A DNA stretch of 64,000 nucleotides, taken from assembly GCA_019636335.1 (NCBI GenBank), contig JAHBXR010000003.1:62001-126000 (forward strand), in the 5' to 3' direction. The notes below the pieces were generated by a model that was not told the origin of the DNA, did not search any database, and saw nothing but the letters and a program-made list of their open reading frames with translations. Shown here in pieces: positions 1 through 7,787 of this stretch. Every line of letters begins with the position of its first letter. Positions within the stretch are counted from its first letter, which is position 1. Position numbers and translations under genes: made by a program. The DNA is from Pirellulales bacterium. GTDB lineage: Bacteria; Planctomycetota; Planctomycetia; Pirellulales; JAEUIK01.

Positions 1-320
1 GCGTCGAGCTCGACGACGCCGTTCTCGTTCGGCAAGCCCCCCAGGCCGACGGTCATCTCGTTCGGATCGTCTTCGACGATGTTCACGCCGGCGATGGCGG
101 CGTCGAGCGGGTCGACTCCCTCGAGCATCAACTCGTAGGCGCGTTGCGTGGCTTCGAGCCCGTTGGCCGAAGAGATCGCTTTCACGGGAAACTCGCCGGG
201 GCGCGGCAGCATGGGGGCCTCCTGTGCCCGAACGGTGGAAGTTAGCTGCGAGCCAATCAGCCCCGAGGCCGTAGCCGCCAAAAACCCACGACGCGAAGAG
301 CCGAGCGGAGCGAACGACAT
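1..320 (-). CDS. N4-(beta-N-acetylglucosaminyl)-L-asparaginase-type Ntn hydrolase, partial
   Basis: Only the first ~106 codons are inside the window; the gene runs off the left edge. The reading begins with a twin-arginine signal (SSRRGFLAATASG, residues ~8-20), so export by Tat is expected. The following segment (FPVKAISSANGLEATQRAYE, then the MTVGLGGLPNENG stretch and VELDA) matches the start of the glycosylasparaginase/isoaspartyl peptidase family, which is made as a precursor and self-cleaves at an internal Thr; that Thr lies outside the window. These enzymes cleave the GlcNAc-Asn bond or isoaspartyl peptides. The start at 320 is chosen because it gives a complete Tat signal. It lies 118 bases downstream of the amidohydrolase gene ending at 439, on the same strand. 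Confidence 0.75.
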   Translation of the reverse strand, partial: MSFAPLGSSRRGFLAATASGLIGSQLTSTVRAQEAPMLPRPGEFPVKAISSANGLEATQRAYELMLEGVDPLDAAIAGVNIVEDDPNEMTVGLGGLPNENGVVELD

Positions 321-438
321 GGATAATTCTTCACGAAGGAACGACGAGGAATATACTCGCCTCTGCCCAACGCGGGAGAGGGGCCGGGGATGTGGGGCAA
401 ACGTGCGTCTGGCCCGTTCACAACCACTCTGTACCAGC

Positions 439-1767
439 CTAATTCTCGATTCCCAGGCGGCGATACTTTTCCTTGTACTTTTCCCACAGCCGGGTGTGCT
501 TGCTCGACAGATCGACGCGGCGTCCCTGGATAAAGGCCATTTCGACCTGGGTGGGCGTCTCCAGGGGATCGCCATCGGCGATGAACAGGGTGGCGTCCTT
601 GCCAGAGTCGAGCGAGCCCAGGCGGTCGGCGACGCCGAGGATTTCAGCCGGCGAAAGGGTCACGGCGCGCAAGGCATCGGCCTTGGGCAGTCCATAAGCG
701 GCCGCCGTGCCCGCCTCGTAGGGCATGTTCTGGGCCTTCGAATGACGATCGTGACCGGCGATGCAGAACTTGACGCCAGCCTGGCGTAGCCGTTCGGCGA
801 GCGTAAAGGGGGAGTCGTAATCGTCGCTCTCTCGCTGTGGCAGGCGATGCACGCCCGCGATAATCACCGGCACGTCCTGCCGCGTCAGCAATTCGGCACA
901 GAGGGGAGCATCGTAACCCCCCGCGATGATGAGCTTCACTCGCTCGCGCTGGGCAAAGGCGACGGCGGCTTGAATCTGCGCCACCTCGTCGGCCATGACG
1001 AGCAAGGGAACTTCACCAGCCAGGACGGGAATCATGGCCTCCCAACGCAGATCGTGATCGATGGCGGGACCTTGGCTCGCGGCATGTGCCTCTTTCGCTC
1101 GCTTGTAGGAACGTGCGTCGGCAAAGGTATCGCGCAACAGAGACAGCGAACGATCGCGCGCTTCGAGCTGTTGTTGCGAGGTCTCTTCGATATACCAGGC
1201 GTTGGCCGGGTGCATGCGCGGCCAGTTGATCGCCAGCGCAGCGGGGGAGCGAACCGTCATCTCCTCGTACGTCCAGCCATCGAGATTCATCACGGCCGTC
1301 TGACCGGCGATCACGCCCGGACCGGGCACGACGAGCGCCGTGAGAATGCCCGTGCCGCGCGCGACGGGAAACAACTCGCTGTCGGGATTCACGGCGACTT
1401 GCGCCTTGACGTTCGGATTGACGCTCCCCGTTTCGGCCTGATCGACCGTGGCCCGCACGGCCGGGATCTCGACAATCCCGAGTTGCGTATGAGCGTGGAG
1501 CATGCCGGGATAGACGTGTTTGCCGGTGGCGTCGATCTTCTCGCAGTCGTCGGGCAGGGGGACGTCGGCGCCGATGGCCGCGATTTTGCCCTCGACCAAG
1601 AGCAGCGTGCCTGGGGCGATGTCGGGGCCGCTGACCGGATGAATCGTTCCGCCCACGATGGCGATCGGTTTTTGCTGCGGGGCACCGGGGATCTCATCCG
1701 AGGCACGCAAGACGCGGGTCCCACCGATGACCACCACCATGGCGAGCAAAACTCGAATCGTTCGCAT
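439..1767 (-). CDS. exported amidohydrolase-family protein, metal site apparently altered
   Basis: A 442-residue protein with an N-terminal signal peptide (MRTIRVLLAMVVVIGG) and the amidohydrolase superfamily frame: an early beta-sandwich (AIVGGTIHPVSGP, LLVEGKIAAIG), the strand entering the barrel (VYPGMLHAHTQLG) and the closing segment (RLGSLDSGKDATLFIADGDPL). In active imidazolonepropionase-like enzymes the first strand reads PGxIDxHxH. Here the second His of that pair is Gln and the Asp is His, so the binuclear site is probably impaired or unconventional. Its start codon lies 4 bases after the stop of the upstream 1118-residue amidohydrolase, and a GAGGAG ribosome site overlaps the last codons of that gene, so the two are translationally coupled. 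The substrate is unknown; function as a partner subunit is inference. Confidence 0.8.
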   Translation of the reverse strand: MRTIRVLLAMVVVIGGTRVLRASDEIPGAPQQKPIAIVGGTIHPVSGPDIAPGTLLLVEGKIAAIGADVPLPDDCEKIDATGKHVYPGMLHAHTQLGIVEIPAVRATVDQAETGSVNPNVKAQVAVNPDSELFPVARGTGILTALVVPGPGVIAGQTAVMNLDGWTYEEMTVRSPAALAINWPRMHPANAWYIEETSQQQLEARDRSLSLLRDTFADARSYKRAKEAHAASQGPAIDHDLRWEAMIPVLAGEVPLLVMADEVAQIQAAVAFAQRERVKLIIAGGYDAPLCAELLTRQDVPVIIAGVHRLPQRESDDYDSPFTLAERLRQAGVKFCIAGHDRHSKAQNMPYEAGTAAAYGLPKADALRAVTLSPAEILGVADRLGSLDSGKDATLFIADGDPLETPTQVEMAFIQGRRVDLSSKHTRLWEKYKEKYRRLGIEN

Positions 1768-1771
1768 GGTC

Positions 1772-4700
1772 TTACTCCTCGCTTCCGTGTTGCGCGTGTT
1801 CGTGGTCGGCCTGCTGGTGTCCGCCGTCGTGTCCGTGATCGTGATGGCCGCAGAAGAGATCTTCGCGGGGCCAGAAGTCGTCTTCGCCGCCGCGCGATTC
1901 GCCCGGGCCGCGCATGTCGGCGCCGGATTTGAGAATGCGCTGCACGAGTTGGGCCCGCATGTCGCGGAGCTCGATGCGGCGGGCGATGTCGGCCTCGCGA
2001 TCGAAGTACTTGCGCCCGTCGATCCAGGTCTGTTCGCAGCGTGTGTAGGTCGAGAGGGGCGATTCGCTCCACACGACCAGGTCGGCGTCTTTGCCCGGCT
2101 CGAGCGAGCCCACCCGTTGGTCGATACGCAATTGTTTCGCGGGATTCAGCGTGACGAACTTGAGGGCCTCGATCTCCGGCACGCGTCCGTAATGCAGGGC
2201 CTTGGCGGCTTCGAGATTCAGCCGCCGGGCGAGCTCGGCATCGTCAGAGTTGAACGAGACGACGACCCCCGCGTTGTGCAACAACGCGCCGTTGTAGGGG
2301 ATCGAGTCGTAGACCTCGATTTTGTACGCCCACCAGTCCGAGAAGCTCGATCCGCCGGCGCCGTGTTTGGCCAGCGCGTCGGCCACTTTGTAGCCCTCGA
2401 GAATGTGTTGCAGCGTGGCGATGCGGATGCCGAATTCCTCGCAGGTGCGAATCAGGGCCAGGATTTCGTCCTGCCGGTACGAGTGGCAGTGGATCAAACG
2501 ATCGCCGGCCAGGATCTCGGCGATCGCTTCGAGCTCGAGATCGAATCTGGGCGGCAGTCCCGCCTGAGTGCGTTGCCACTGGTCCCAGGCGCGGCGGTAA
2601 TCCTGCGCCGCGAGGAAGGCGTCGCGCATGATCTGCTCGACTCCCATGCGCGACTGGGGATAACGCGAGTTGAAGCGGTCGCCCCAGTTGGCCTGCTTGA
2701 CGTTCTCTCCCAAGGCAAACTTGATGCCCAGGGGAGCGCCGGCGAACTTGATTTCCTCGGGCATCGCCCCCCAGCGCAGCTTGATGACCTGGTTCTGGCC
2801 GCCGATGGGATTCGCCGAGCCGTGCAGGATGTTCGACGAGGTGACGCCACCGGCCAGTTGTCGATAGATGTTCACGTCGTCGGCGTCGATGAAGTCGCCG
2901 ATGCGCACCTCGGCCGTGATGGCTTGCGACGATTCGTTGATGCCGCCATCGGTGGCGATGTGCGAGTGGCAGTCGATCAGGCCCGGCGTGATATGACGCC
3001 CCTGGCAATCGATGACCAACGCCTCCTCGGGCACCTGTACGTCCTTGCCCACGGCTTTGATGCGACCCGCCTCGACGAGCACCGTGGCATGGTCGAGCTT
3101 GCCCTCTAGTCCGCTCGTCCAGACGGTCGCGCCGGTGAACGCGACGAGAGCGGGTTGCTCGGGAGGCCCGGCCACGCCGAACGCCCCCAGCGGGTAGTTC
3201 ACGGGGAACAGCGCCTGGCGCGGCTGGTTCTTGTCCTCTTTGACGGGCTGCTGCTTGTCGGTATCGGTAGCCCGCTTGGCGGGCTTTTCTCCCTCGGGTT
3301 TCGTCGTTTCCGCCGTGCCTGGCGCGTCTCCTTTCGCCGCGTCGGGGGGCATGACCGTTTCTTCCGTAGGAGGTTCGTCCGCCGGACGCACGACCGGCTC
3401 CGCTGGTTCGTCGCCCGCCCCCGATTCCTGGCCGGAGGGCTCGTCGGTTGCTTTCGAATCCTTGTCGGCAGCCGCCTGGGGATCAAAGGATTTCGTGCGC
3501 GTGGCAGTAAAAGGATCGCTCGAACCGTTGGGCCACTCGACGACGCCGAGCGCGGTCATTTCCGATGTCTCGGCCAGGGCGATCGTGGTGGCGGCGCGTG
3601 CTGTTCCCTCGCCGGAAAATTCCTTGGCGCTGAAGGTGAAGGTCCATTGTGCATCGCTGAGGGAGACGTGGCCGAGCTTGAGCTTCGCCCCGCCTACGTC
3701 GAGTGAGCCTTCGAGCTTGCGCGGCTCGCCGGCGACGTGGACCGTGGCGGTCTTCTCGCTCCCGTCGGGTTGGGTGATCTTGGCCGCCCACGTACCGCGC
3801 AAGTCGAACAGGGGTTCCGCTTCGACCTCGTAGCGAGTCCCTGCGACCCAGGTTTCGAGCACGCGTCCCTTGTCGGCAAAGAGATCGCCGTCGGCGATGA
3901 CGAGATCGGCCGAACGTCCCGGCTCGATCGTGCCGTGACGCCCGCCGATGCCAAGGATCGATGCCGGCGTGGTCGTGAGCGCCCGCAGCGCTGCCTCGGC
4001 GGGCAGACCGCGGCGGACGGCTTCGCGCACGCGCGAGAGAAAGGTGCTCGAGTCTTTTAGCCCGTGCGCCGTGAGGGCGATGCGCACGCCGGCCTTTTCG
4101 AGCCGGGCGGGGTTTTCTGGAGCGAGATCCCACTCGAGCAGCTCTTCGAGACTGGCTTCGAGGGCCGCGTCGGGGGTGCGAACATTCGGGGCCTTCGGAA
4201 AATTGACCGGCACGATGAGCGTGCGGCCCGACGCCGCCACCGCGTCGAGGCGGCGATATTCGCGCCCCGAGCCGCGGACGATGACATTCAGTCCGAATTC
4301 GCTCCCCAGGCGATCGGCCCGGAAGAAGTACCGCTCGTTGCTCGTGTCGATGATGACGGGCAGACCCTCGTGCAGATGCTTTTCGAGGACTTCGAGGGCG
4401 TCGTTCTGCTCGGGACGCGGCAGGCCTTCGCGCGTGGCGAACGCGCTCCAGGCCTTGCGGTACCAATCGGCGTCGTATAGCGCCTGCCGCACCAGCGCCA
4501 CCGCGCCCATGGGCGAATTCGGGTAGCTGTCGCGACTACCGCGCCGGACGGTCAATTGGAGATGCAACGCCACCTGGTCGCGGATCGTGTCGCGCGAGGC
4601 GGCTTCGTCGGCCGTGGAAACAACGGCGCTCGTGCCGCGTATGATGCCCCCGGTGGGCACAATCAATCGCGACGTGATGCCTTGGCTGCGCAGCTTCTTG

Positions 4701-5128
4701 TTGTAGGCCTTGTCGGCCTGATAGATCTTCTCGGCGCGATTTTGTGGAACGACGTTCGTGTTCCAGTAAGGGGCGCCGCCGGGGGTGGGGCTGGTCGTCG
4801 TGAGCTCGCTGTAGGCATCGATAAAGCCGGGGTAGATCGTCTTGCCAGCCAGCGGCCAGACGCGAGCGTCGGCTGGCGCGGAGAGATCTTCTCCCACGGC
4901 GGCGATCACGCCATCGCGCACCAGCACGTTCGCTTTTTCGAGCACGCGCCCCGGTGCGATCACGACTCGGGTGCCTTCCAGAAAGTGGACGGCTGGCGTG
5001 TTCTTGCGTAAACCGGAGGGGGGCGTCGTCGATGGCTCCGCGGCATTCGCGATACCGTGGACGAGCTGAAGCAAGGCCAGCAATACCAAAGAACGCCCGC
5101 AGGCGGACGGACAGCGCGGAACTGGCAT
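1772..5128 (-). CDS. secreted two-domain amidohydrolase with His-rich tail
   Basis: An 1118-residue exported protein (signal peptide ~residues 10-30). It holds two amidohydrolase domains in tandem. Domain 1 (~45-440) keeps the fold signatures but reads GFIDAYSE at 101-108 where active enzymes have IDxHxH, and lacks the later His/Asp ligands. A beta-rich segment (~440-545) and an acidic, Pro/Lys/Glu-rich linker (~550-640) follow. Domain 2 (~660-1040) looks intact: HSH at 721-723, HCH at 880-882, His908 in LQHIL, and SFNSDD at 958-963. The last 26 residues contain Cys1093 and eight His, as in metal-storing tails. The start at 5128 has GGAAGAG upstream and a proper signal peptide; longer upstream readings lack both. 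The next gene starts 4 bases after the stop. Confidence 0.85.
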   Translation of the reverse strand: MPVPRCPSACGRSLVLLALLQLVHGIANAAEPSTTPPSGLRKNTPAVHFLEGTRVVIAPGRVLEKANVLVRDGVIAAVGEDLSAPADARVWPLAGKTIYPGFIDAYSELTTTSPTPGGAPYWNTNVVPQNRAEKIYQADKAYNKKLRSQGITSRLIVPTGGIIRGTSAVVSTADEAASRDTIRDQVALHLQLTVRRGSRDSYPNSPMGAVALVRQALYDADWYRKAWSAFATREGLPRPEQNDALEVLEKHLHEGLPVIIDTSNERYFFRADRLGSEFGLNVIVRGSGREYRRLDAVAASGRTLIVPVNFPKAPNVRTPDAALEASLEELLEWDLAPENPARLEKAGVRIALTAHGLKDSSTFLSRVREAVRRGLPAEAALRALTTTPASILGIGGRHGTIEPGRSADLVIADGDLFADKGRVLETWVAGTRYEVEAEPLFDLRGTWAAKITQPDGSEKTATVHVAGEPRKLEGSLDVGGAKLKLGHVSLSDAQWTFTFSAKEFSGEGTARAATTIALAETSEMTALGVVEWPNGSSDPFTATRTKSFDPQAAADKDSKATDEPSGQESGAGDEPAEPVVRPADEPPTEETVMPPDAAKGDAPGTAETTKPEGEKPAKRATDTDKQQPVKEDKNQPRQALFPVNYPLGAFGVAGPPEQPALVAFTGATVWTSGLEGKLDHATVLVEAGRIKAVGKDVQVPEEALVIDCQGRHITPGLIDCHSHIATDGGINESSQAITAEVRIGDFIDADDVNIYRQLAGGVTSSNILHGSANPIGGQNQVIKLRWGAMPEEIKFAGAPLGIKFALGENVKQANWGDRFNSRYPQSRMGVEQIMRDAFLAAQDYRRAWDQWQRTQAGLPPRFDLELEAIAEILAGDRLIHCHSYRQDEILALIRTCEEFGIRIATLQHILEGYKVADALAKHGAGGSSFSDWWAYKIEVYDSIPYNGALLHNAGVVVSFNSDDAELARRLNLEAAKALHYGRVPEIEALKFVTLNPAKQLRIDQRVGSLEPGKDADLVVWSESPLSTYTRCEQTWIDGRKYFDREADIARRIELRDMRAQLVQRILKSGADMRGPGESRGGEDDFWPREDLFCGHHDHGHDGGHQQADHEHAQHGSEE

Positions 5129-5331
5129 CGTCGATCTCTTCCGTGTGACGCGGCAGTAGTAAGACGCGCCGACAGATGGCTGGTTGCCATCGCGGCGAAG
5201 GTGGCTCGAGCTCTGAGTGTTGGCAGTAGGGGAGTCGAAGTCAATCGACCGGCGGTCATGGTTCGCACAGGGAACCAAATGCCGGTGCGGTGAGTGCCAT
5301 CGCGCGGCCTGTGCCAAGAATAGCACGCCGA

Positions 5332-6273
5332 TCAGGGGGAGAATTGCTCGATCTCGTCCCGCGTGGCGAGCGAGGGCTGCGCTCCGGCACGGCTGACCGA
5401 GAGGGCGGCCGCACGCGTCGCCCAGTGTGCGGCCTCGACGAGCGTGCGCCCCTCGGACAGCGCGACGCAGAGGGCGCCGCTGAAGGCGTCTCCCGCGGCC
5501 GTCGCATCGATGGCCCGCACCTGGGCCGCGGGAATGCGGAGGGGGTCGTCTTCGACCACGAGGACGCCCTCCGCGCCGAGCGTGATAATCACCGCGCGAC
5601 AACCGAGCGCTTGCAACTTGCGCGCGGCCGCCAGGGCTTGCGCGGCATCGATACCTTGCTCGTCCACGAATTCGATGCCGGAAAGCGTCGCGGCTTCGAC
5701 CTCGTTGGGCGTCAGCACATCGACTTGGCGCAGGAGATTCATGTCGAGGATCTCGCGCGCCGCGGGGGCCGGATTGAGCACCGTGAGCAGACCTGCTTGC
5801 CGGGCGCGTGCGAGGCCATGCGCGACCGTGTCTAGCGGCGATTCGAGACTGGCGAGCAAGACACGCGCCGAACGAAAGACCTCATCCGGCACGCGATCGA
5901 CGTCGGCCGGTACGAGATTCAAGTTTGCGCCCGAGGCCACGCCGATCATGTTTTGCCCCTCCGCATCCACCAGGATCAGCGCCACGCCCGACGGTTGCGA
6001 AGGCACGGTCTTGATCAAGCGGCAATCGAGATTCTCTTGGGCGAGACGCGCGAGCGATTCACGGCCGAAGAGATCGTCTCCCACGGCGGCGATGAAGAGC
6101 ACGGGTTCGCGCGCCGCGCGCGCCGCCGCCACGGCCTGATTCGCCCCTTTGCCACCACCGGCCTGATAGAACTGGCCGCCGAGCACCGTTTCGCCTGGTC
6201 GAGGAAGCCGCGCGCCGCGCAGGACGAGATCGGTATTGATCGAACCGAGGACAAGGACTGCCGGTGCTGCCAT
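5332..6273 (-). CDS. rbsK: ribokinase (PfkB family)
   Basis: A 313-residue cytoplasmic sugar kinase that phosphorylates D-ribose (or a related sugar or nucleoside) at the expense of ATP. It begins with the PfkB strand VLVLGSINTDLV, shows the substrate-binding motif GGGKGANQA at 39-47, LTPNEVEA in the middle, and the ATP/anion-hole signature DATAAGD at 256-262, whose last Asp is the catalytic base. Length fits the family (about 300-315). No ribose transporter or rbsD is nearby; the gene lies 31 bases after mnmE on the same strand, so it may be read through from the yidC-mnmE transcript. The closest ribokinase signature supports the name, but specificity cannot be read with certainty. Confidence 0.85.
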   Translation of the reverse strand: MAAPAVLVLGSINTDLVLRGARLPRPGETVLGGQFYQAGGGKGANQAVAAARAAREPVLFIAAVGDDLFGRESLARLAQENLDCRLIKTVPSQPSGVALILVDAEGQNMIGVASGANLNLVPADVDRVPDEVFRSARVLLASLESPLDTVAHGLARARQAGLLTVLNPAPAAREILDMNLLRQVDVLTPNEVEAATLSGIEFVDEQGIDAAQALAAARKLQALGCRAVIITLGAEGVLVVEDDPLRIPAAQVRAIDATAAGDAFSGALCVALSEGRTLVEAAHWATRAAALSVSRAGAQPSLATRDEIEQFSP

Positions 6274-6304
6274 GGATTCGCCTGCGTCCGTCCGCGCGAT
6301 GTGA

Positions 6305-7693
6305 CTACTTGCCGATGCAGAAGCGAGTGAAGATGCGATCGAGGATGTCGTCGGTATACACCGTGCCGACGACCTGGCCAAGTTCTTCCAAGGCCGTGCG
6401 CAGTTCGGCGGCAATCAGCTCCTCGCCACCTTGTTGACCGACGATGTCCACGGCATGCGCGAGCGATTCTCGTGCGCGACGCAGGCTTTCGCGGCAGCGC
6501 GTGGCGGTGGCGTTGACGACATTCCCCGAGTTGGCCGCGAGCTCGTTCAGCTCGTCGGCCATGGCCCGGCGTAGCTCGGCCAGGCCGAGGCCCGTCGAGC
6601 TGCTGGTGGCGAGGATGTGCTGCCGAGGATCTTGCTTTGGAAAGGGTACGAGAGCGAGATCCGCCTTGGTCAGCACGTACAAGCGACGGACTGCCGGCGA
6701 CGGGACGGCGAGTGTGGAATCGAACGACGCCAGATCGGGCGCTTCACGCGCGTCGACACAATAGATCTCTAGATCGGCCGTCGCACGTTGGGTCCGCGTG
6801 GTTTGTTGGGCGGCACGTTCGAGCTCGTCCACGGGCTCGGTCGGATCGAGTCCGGCGGTGTCGATCAAGCGGCAGCGTGCCGTGTCGAGTTCGAGGGTCG
6901 CCGTCAGGTAATCACGCGTCGTGCCGGCCACGTCGGCCACGATGGCCGTGCTGTCCTGTGTCAGGGCGTTGAAGAGACTGCTCTTGCCAACGTTGGGTGG
7001 GCCGTAGAGTACCACCGTGGGGAGCGCTCCGGCGGTCGAGCGGGTTTGCATCTGGGACTCGAGCTCGCCGATCGCATCACTTGCCCGGTGCAGGCGCGAA
7101 AGCAATTCGGCGCGCGAGACGAATTCGATGTCCTCTTCCACGAAATCGAGGCCGGCCTCGAGCTCGGCCAGCAGGTCGAGCAGATCGTCGCGTAGGCTTC
7201 CCAGCGGCATGGCCAGTCCGCCGGCGAGTTGCGCGATCGCCACGCGAAGCTGCGCGCCATCGTCGGCGTCGATCACGCCCAGCACGGCTTCGGCCTGCGT
7301 CAGATCGAGTCGTCCGGCCAGGAAGGCACGCAGCGTGAATTCGCCAGGCCGTGCCACGCGGGCTCCCGCGACGCACACGGTACGGAGCGAGGCTTCGACC
7401 AAAGGGGGCGAGCCGAGCAGGTGCAGTTCGGCCAGCGGCTCGCGCGTGTAGCTGCGCTGGTCGGGCCAGTAGAGCAGATCGCACGGCAGCACGCGGCCGG
7501 GCGAGGCAAGCAACAGCCGGCCTGTAATTCGCGTGGGACTCTCCCTCGTGAGGATGTCGAGAGCATCATCGGCACGGAATATAGCTTGCAGGCAGGACGC
7601 GGTTTGTGGCCCACTCAGGCGAACGACACCCCGTGCGGCCCCGCCGGGGGCCGAAGCAATGGCCGCGATCGTGTCGTCGAGGAGGTAATTCAT
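6305..7693 (-). CDS. mnmE: tRNA modification GTPase MnmE
   Basis: A 462-residue GTPase that, with MnmG, installs the carboxymethylaminomethyl group on U34 of several tRNAs. The N-terminal tetrahydrofolate-binding domain starts at IAAIASAPGG. The G domain shows GPPNVGKS at 231-238 (G1), TTRD at 258-261 (G2), DTAG at 278-281 (G3) and TKAD at 342-345 (G4). The protein ends in the diagnostic CIGK (459-462), whose Cys is needed for modification. The start at 7693 gives the normal N-terminus although no good ribosome site is visible. It lies 94 bases downstream of yidC, a gene order kept across many bacteria. Confidence 0.97.
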   Translation of the reverse strand: MNYLLDDTIAAIASAPGGAARGVVRLSGPQTASCLQAIFRADDALDILTRESPTRITGRLLLASPGRVLPCDLLYWPDQRSYTREPLAELHLLGSPPLVEASLRTVCVAGARVARPGEFTLRAFLAGRLDLTQAEAVLGVIDADDGAQLRVAIAQLAGGLAMPLGSLRDDLLDLLAELEAGLDFVEEDIEFVSRAELLSRLHRASDAIGELESQMQTRSTAGALPTVVLYGPPNVGKSSLFNALTQDSTAIVADVAGTTRDYLTATLELDTARCRLIDTAGLDPTEPVDELERAAQQTTRTQRATADLEIYCVDAREAPDLASFDSTLAVPSPAVRRLYVLTKADLALVPFPKQDPRQHILATSSSTGLGLAELRRAMADELNELAANSGNVVNATATRCRESLRRARESLAHAVDIVGQQGGEELIAAELRTALEELGQVVGTVYTDDILDRIFTRFCIGK

Positions 7694-7787
7694 CGACGTG
7701 GGCTGATGCGCACCGGCGCGCGGTCCGATCCTCGTTCTCGTCAATCACGCGTCCATCGCGCGAGCGTTCGATGCGACAGGCAAGCGA

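Noticed and set aside
5129..5602. N-terminal extension of the fused amidohydrolase into the ribokinase gene
   Set aside because: The extension is Arg-rich and would overlap rbsK; the start at 5128 has a signal peptide and a ribosome site.
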